Source: Saprospiraceae bacterium
Lineage (GTDB): Bacteria; Bacteroidota; Bacteroidia; Chitinophagales; Saprospiraceae
DNA length: 37,803 bases
Direction: 5' to 3'
Assembly: GCA_016787345.1 (NCBI GenBank)
Contig: JAEUUU010000129.1
Span: forward strand, 1-37,803
In this document: piece after piece, positions 32,785 to 37,803 of the stretch
How the letters are laid out: every line of letters begins with the position of its first letter
Position numbering within the stretch: position 1 is the first letter of the stretch
Translations under genes and position numbers: made by a program
The notes under the pieces: generated by a model
What the model saw: only the letters and a program-made list of their open reading frames with translations
The model's database searches: none
Told to the model about the DNA's origin: nothing

Positions 32785-33570
32785 ATAATCAATTTTCGCT
32801 TCGAAGCCCTGCCCGGGGGCTGTTTGAATGGTCAGGTTTCCGTTGATGAGTTTGGCGCGGCTTTCGAGGTTTTTCATACCCAGGCCTTTGCCTGCGCTGG
32901 TATCGGGGTCGAATCCCTGGCCGTCGTCGGAATAATACAGTTGCCGGCCGGTGGGTGTTTTGAGGAGCAGGATATTGATGCGGGTTGCCCTGGCGTATTT
33001 GAGCGTATTGCTGCAAAGTTCCTGTACGATCCGGAACAGGTTCAGCTCGGTCGTTGCGTCGCCGATTTCGTTGCGTTCGAGTTGGTTGTCCAGATTGATT
33101 TCGACGGCCCCGGTTTTGCGAATGCCTTCGCAGAGTTCTTCGAGGGCGGCCTGAAGGCCGAAATCTTCCAGTGTGGGCGGCAGCAGTTCGTGCGAGATGC
33201 GCCGGGTTGTGTCGAGGGTGGTTGCGATCAGTCCGTCGATCTCTTCGCACATGGCAGCGTATTGGTCGGTATTCGTTTCGGTACGGCGCAGGCGGTGAAA
33301 AGTGAGGTGCAGCACTCCGAGTTTGGAGCCGATATCGTCGTGCAGATTGCTGGCAATGCGTTTTCGCTCTTCTTCCTGGGTAGCCAGGTTATGTTGAACC
33401 AGTTCTTCCTGGTGGCGTAATTCGGCTGCCTGGGTCTCCATTCTTTGCAAAAGAATACGTCGCTGAGCACGACCGGTATAAATCACCACCAACATGGCAA
33501 GGGCAACCATGATCAGGATACCCGTACCTACGAAGAGGAGGATTTCGGATGAAAATTGAGCACTTTCCAT
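32782..33570 (-). CDS. Sensor histidine kinase (HisKA_3 type)
   Basis: A protein of 262 residues from the ATG at 33570, which overlaps the preceding gene by 43 bases. One membrane helix (8-31) is followed by a coiled coil and the dimerisation/phosphotransfer helix EERKRIASNLHDDIGSKL with phospho-accepting His77. The ATPase domain has an N box (ELCSNTLKYA, Asn188), DDGQGF (215-220) and KGLGMKNLESR (228-238). It lacks any extracellular sensor domain, so the neighbouring 7TM-like protein and the lipoprotein probably supply the signal. Length and form match kinases that pair with NarL regulators. Confidence 0.93.
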   Translation of the reverse strand: MESAQFSSEILLFVGTGILIMVALAMLVVIYTGRAQRRILLQRMETQAAELRHQEELVQHNLATQEEERKRIASNLHDDIGSKLGVLHLTFHRLRRTETNTDQYAAMCEEIDGLIATTLDTTRRISHELLPPTLEDFGLQAALEELCEGIRKTGAVEINLDNQLERNEIGDATTELNLFRIVQELCSNTLKYARATRINILLLKTPTGRQLYYSDDGQGFDPDTSAGKGLGMKNLESRAKLINGNLTIQTAPGQGFEAKIDY

Positions 33571-34205
33571 AAGGCGATCAGGATAACCAGGTGAAAGATT
33601 AAATTGAGAACGATATTGGTTTGCCATAAAATCCGGAACGCTTCACCAACGGCATTCGAATATTTGCTGGCCATAAAAATGAACAGGCTGCCGCAGTAAT
33701 AAATCAACACGCCCGCGTTGACGAGGCGTAGCCCCTGATACTGCACTGTATTTGGATGGGTGTTTTCATTGATCCGGAATGCATAGTCCAACGCATACAG
33801 GATGATAATCACTTGCACTAGTGTTTTGGAGTAAGAATTGAATTCAAAAATACTCTGGAGCAAGAGGGTATTCAACACGACAAGACCCAAACCCAGTGTA
33901 ATCAGGGGGCTGAAGTACTTTTTAAAGACGGATTGATCGTCCAGTATTTGCCTGTAAAACAGTGAAAACAACAAGAATTCACCCAGTGTATACAGGTGAA
34001 GCAGCGGAAGATTTTGCCGAAATGCAACGGCAGCAAACCGGGCCGTTATTTCAATAAATAAATTGAAAAACAAAAACAGCACCAGCCACTTGAGGGACTT
34101 CGATAATCTCTGCCAATAAAAGGCTCCCAGAAAAGAGGAAACAGCAAGGCAAAGGAGCGGCAAGCCGGCTAGATTAACGAATTGTCCCCAAAGTGTTGCT
34201 TGCAT
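33528..34205 (-). CDS. Multi-pass membrane protein, unknown (two-component operon)
   Basis: A 225-residue protein with six or seven hydrophobic helices (about 10-28, 38-58, 66-86, 95-118, 124-140, 160-180 and 190-215) and no recognised family. It lies directly upstream of the histidine kinase and overlaps its start, so the two are translationally coupled. A sensory or partner role for the kinase is plausible, since the kinase has only one helix. It follows the small lipoprotein gene by five bases. Confidence 0.8.
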   Translation of the reverse strand: MQATLWGQFVNLAGLPLLCLAVSSFLGAFYWQRLSKSLKWLVLFLFFNLFIEITARFAAVAFRQNLPLLHLYTLGEFLLFSLFYRQILDDQSVFKKYFSPLITLGLGLVVLNTLLLQSIFEFNSYSKTLVQVIIILYALDYAFRINENTHPNTVQYQGLRLVNAGVLIYYCGSLFIFMASKYSNAVGEAFRILWQTNIVLNLIFHLVILIALWKVLNFHPKSSSS

Positions 34206-34210
34206 AAATC

Positions 34211-34651
34211 TTATTGCGACGAAATATCGCAGGGCGGACAGGGCATGGTGAAGTCGTAATAACGCGTCACCCCGTTGGCATCCGGCGCCTGGAAAATAAT
34301 GGTGAAGAGTTGGTGCCCGGCCGAATCGATCTGTATAGCCAGCATGGCGTACAGGTGAGTGGCTTTGGCCGGCATGATATTGGCCAAAGATGTTATATCG
34401 GCTTTCGGGATTTGGAAGGCGTAAGGCACGCGAGCGGCGGCGGCAGTATCGCCGCCCTGCATCAAAGCTTGCTGCACTTCGGGGCGTGCGGAATCCCAGC
34501 GCATGATCGCGGCGACGGCCTCGGCGGAGTCAATTTCACCGGTCACGGGATTGCTGGCAACGGGTTTGTTGGAAGTAGTGGCGGTTTGCTGGCAAGCGAG
34601 CAGCGTAACGAGTAAGAGCGTGGCAAAAGCCAAAGGAAAAAATTGTTTCAT
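34211..34651 (-). CDS. Small lipoprotein, unknown (two-component operon)
   Basis: A 146-residue protein with a lipoprotein signal (FFPLAFATLLLVTLLAC, Cys20). The mature part has an Asp/Ala-rich stretch, YAFQIPKADI, HLYAMLAIQI and a C-terminal TRYYDFTMPCPPCDISS with a CPPC motif. CPPC can be a redox or metal site, although here it ends the protein and is not in a thioredoxin context. First gene of the operon with the membrane protein, kinase and regulator. Function unknown. Confidence 0.75.
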   Translation of the reverse strand: MKQFFPLAFATLLLVTLLACQQTATTSNKPVASNPVTGEIDSAEAVAAIMRWDSARPEVQQALMQGGDTAAAARVPYAFQIPKADITSLANIMPAKATHLYAMLAIQIDSAGHQLFTIIFQAPDANGVTRYYDFTMPCPPCDISSQ

Positions 34652-34798
34652 ATTGTTTTTTCTGGTTTGTAAACAAGGAAAAAATGACCGGCTAAATGTA
34701 GTTCGTTCTGTTAATGTGCAACTGTATTTTTTATTTTTTTTACCCAGATCAACTGCATGTCAACCAGGCAGGTAGAAATACCTGTTTTTTAAATCCGG
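34652..34798 (+). other. Intergenic region with small hairpin + T-run
   Basis: An AT-rich leader between the lipoprotein gene and the candidate RNA. It holds a small hairpin CAGGTA-GAAA-TACCTG (34769-34784) followed by TTTTTT (34785-34790), which looks like a weak terminator pointing right. No plus-strand gene precedes it. Nothing else can be supported here. Confidence 0.4.
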
Positions 34799-34806
34799 TA
34801 GTTTTG
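34799..34806 (+). promoter_or_regulatory. -7 promoter box, TAGTTTTG
   Basis: A perfect TAnnTTTG match directly before the structured non-coding stretch. No coding frame follows on this strand, so it would drive an RNA gene. Confidence 0.45.
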
Positions 34807-34812
34807 CGCTTG

Positions 34813-35103
34813 TTCTTCAAGGATACAAGAGGCCATCTTTGTATCAACAAATCTTCCTTACGACCTATTCCACTTTCATTTTAAACAACCTTATCCGCAC
34901 CTGAAAAATAGCAAGCGGGCAAACGGGAAACCATTTCATGCCTGCCTGTTTTTTGGAAAATTATCAACTTGTTTTGTGGGCATTCGGCCGTAAACCAAAT
35001 GAAAACTTAAGGGAAAGCAACCCTTGTCTCCCTACTTTTTCGGCCGAATTAGATGGCGTAAAATAACCGGCGCAATGGGATCACTCCCTTGCGCCGGTTT
35101 TCT
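34813..35103 (+). ncRNA. Candidate structured RNA gene, unknown
   Basis: No open frame of note is found in this stretch. In order there is a hairpin GATACAA/TTGTATC (34822-34828 with 34839-34845) just after the promoter. Next comes a hairpin GCGGGCA/TGCCTGC (34915-34921 with 34939-34945) followed by a T run. Then there is a 9-bp stem ATTCGGCCG/CGGCCGAAT (34982-34990 with 35041-35049) enclosing AAGGG/CCCTT (35009-35013 with 35021-35025), and last a terminator hairpin. I compared it by eye with RNase P RNA, tmRNA, SRP RNA and 6S RNA hallmarks and found none. The boundaries are estimates from the promoter box and terminator. Confidence 0.45.
35065..35103 (+). terminator. Long terminator-like hairpin
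   Basis: AACCGGCGCAA (35065-35075) pairs with TTGCGCCGGTT (35089-35099) around TGGGATCACTCCC, which itself pairs GGGA with TCCC. A short T run follows. It could end the candidate RNA. Its left flank TAAAAT also allows weak termination of leftward transcripts from thrS. Confidence 0.7.
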
Positions 35104-35430
35104 GTAGCGCCACTGTAGCGCCGACCTCCAGGTCGGCGAGTCTGAGAGCAGCAATACCCCGCGATAATAAACGAATGCCGAACGCAGAATTTACAGTTGC
35201 ATCCAGGATTGGAGCATTGGCTGTTAATCGCGGGATACTGCTGCTCGTAGACTCGCCGACCAAGAGGTCGGCGCTACAGCGGCGCTTCTGAGAGCAGCAA
35301 CAACCCGCGATAATAAACGAATGCTGAACGCAGAATTTACAGTTGCATCCAGGATTGGAGCATTGGCTGTTAATCGCGGGATACTGCTGCTCGTAGACTC
35401 GCCGACCAAGAGGTCGGCGCTACAGCGGCG

Positions 35431-35436
<6 letters not shown>
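35104..35436 (+). repeat. REP-like block with 146-bp tandem duplication
   Basis: GTAG (35104 and 35115) precedes a hairpin CGCCGACCT-CC-AGGTCGGCG (35119-35138). A 146-bp unit follows twice (35141-35286 and 35287-35432), differing at a few bases. Each unit has inner inverted arms: GAGCAGCAATACCCCGCGAT, or in copy 2 GAGAGCAGCAACAACCCGCG, against ATCGCGGGATACTGCTGCTC. Each unit ends in an inverted REP hairpin (CGCCGACC/GGTCGGCG, then CTAC). The whole ends in GGCGCTACAG, which contains the thrS stop codon. Two short ORFs inside are repeat artefacts. Confidence 0.85.
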
Positions 35437-37350
<1,914 letters not shown>

Positions 37351-37441
37351 GATAAAAAAGTTTGTTTAGCCCACCCAGACGAAAGGCGGGTGCCCGTGCG
37401 CCATACGAACGGCGGGGGCGGTTTGTGAAAAAAGGAAGTCG

Positions 37442-37449
37442 CAAAGGTA
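37442..37449 (-). promoter_or_regulatory. -7 promoter box for thrS, TACCTTTG
   Basis: A perfect TAnnTTTG match on the minus strand, upstream of thrS (ATG at 37350), with a TTG about 24 bases further up. The leader of about 85 bases between has no clear riboswitch. Confidence 0.55.
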
Positions 37450-37529
37450 CGCCGGCATACCGGTAAGAACCAACTCCGGCCTTTTCTTGTTAGTTCCCCA
37501 CAACGTTTCAAAGGCAAGATCAAAAAATC

Positions 37530-37803
37530 ATGAAACCGGAATTCGAGGCGCTTCCACTGGTCAACAACACTAACCTTCGCCAGTTCGAACTGGTTGTAGA
37601 AGGTCAAAAAGCAAAAATCGAGTACGATTTGCAACGCGACCGCATGTCGCTGTTGCACACGGAAGTGCCTGCCACGCTGGGTGGCCGGGGTGTGGGCGAG
37701 GCCATAGTGGAAAAAACCCTGCACTACCTCGAACAAAACAAAATGAAACTGGTGCCCTGGTGTCCGTATGTGAAAGCGTACCTGAAAAAACATCCGGAAT
37801 GGA
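37530..37803 (+). CDS. Small GNAT-like acetyltransferase (YjdJ type), partial
   Basis: The frame starts at the ATG at 37530 and is open through the right edge (91 codons seen). The sequence FELVVEGQKAKIEYDLQRDR, then LLHTEVPATLGGRGVGEAIVE and LVPWCPYVKAYLKKHPEW, matches the short Gcn5-related family (YjdJ-like, about 90-100 residues). In that family the acetyl-CoA loop is GGRGVGEAI and a C-terminal Cys/Trp segment (PWCPYVK) is typical. Only a few residues should be missing at the end. The substrate is unknown. It is divergent from thrS. Confidence 0.85.
   Translation, partial: MKPEFEALPLVNNTNLRQFELVVEGQKAKIEYDLQRDRMSLLHTEVPATLGGRGVGEAIVEKTLHYLEQNKMKLVPWCPYVKAYLKKHPEW

Noticed and set aside
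34813-35103. Known housekeeping RNA (RNase P, tmRNA, SRP RNA, 6S)
   Set aside because: None of their conserved core motifs could be found by eye; an Infernal search is needed to be sure.
35081-35409. Two short minus-strand ORFs with the same N-terminus inside the REP block
   Set aside because: They are copies of the 146-bp repeat unit, include REP hairpin sequence, and have no gene-like features.

Overview
The window is chromosomal DNA from a Bacteroidota bacterium. A member of Saprospiria or a related high-GC lineage is my guess, because the coding DNA looks GC-rich (well above 50% by eye). The phylum call rests on several things. There is a type IX secretion (T9SS) C-terminal domain protein, a hemD gene next to a DUF4271 gene, and many lipoproteins. 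Good Shine-Dalgarno sites are almost absent, and Bacteroidota-type -7 boxes (TAnnTTTG) recur 5' of genes. No rRNA, tRNA, prophage, transposase or CRISPR array was seen.

Layout: 1-5 kb holds an ATP-grasp protein cut by the window edge, a small lipoprotein, a DUF486 membrane protein and an AddA/RecB-like helicase. 5-11.6 kb holds a T9SS BNR-repeat lipoprotein, a possible PD-(D/E)XK nuclease, a four-helix-bundle gene inside a long inverted repeat, an FAD-dependent oxidoreductase and two related small secreted proteins. 11.8-16.4 kb is a plus-strand run: PhoD-like phosphatase, gpsA, an HD domain-PycTM membrane protein and a polyprenol-phosphate sugar transferase. 16.4-19.1 kb has a TPR protein and hemD-DUF4271. 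19.1-23.1 kb has purA-mscS and small envelope proteins. 23.2-28.4 kb has a MacA-like adaptor, a TolC-like channel and an M14 carboxypeptidase. 28.5-31.9 kb has GNAT, PNPOx-like and DinB genes divergent from a MocR regulator. 32-34.7 kb is a two-component operon (lipoprotein, membrane protein, histidine kinase, NarL-type regulator). 34.8-37.4 kb holds a candidate structured RNA, a large repeat block and thrS. The window ends in a small acetyltransferase gene.

Most genes are housekeeping or envelope genes. The unusual layer is intergenic. At least five kinds of short repeat sit at gene ends: (1) GTAG-plus-hairpin REP-like units in inverted pairs (14.24-14.36 and 35.10-35.44 kb); (2) GGGTTTTGGGTGTTGG phrases (24.70-25.00 kb); (3) TGAGGGTTGA phrases (29.05 and 32.72 kb); (4) AATCCTCGCATCCTC phrases (28.50 and 31.99 kb); (5) TTTAAGATTACATGA phrases (8.4 and 8.9 kb). 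Types 1-4 share a core close to GGGTTGTTGCTGCTCTC. Seven genes have their stop codon inside or within a few bases of such a repeat. Two unrelated genes (GNAT and the response regulator) are bracketed by the same pair of repeats, type 4 at the 3' end and type 3 at the 5' end. This gene-end repeat system, together with the inverted-repeat four-helix-bundle cassette and the orphan structured RNA, is the best candidate for something undescribed here. The HD-PycTM fusion is the most interesting protein.
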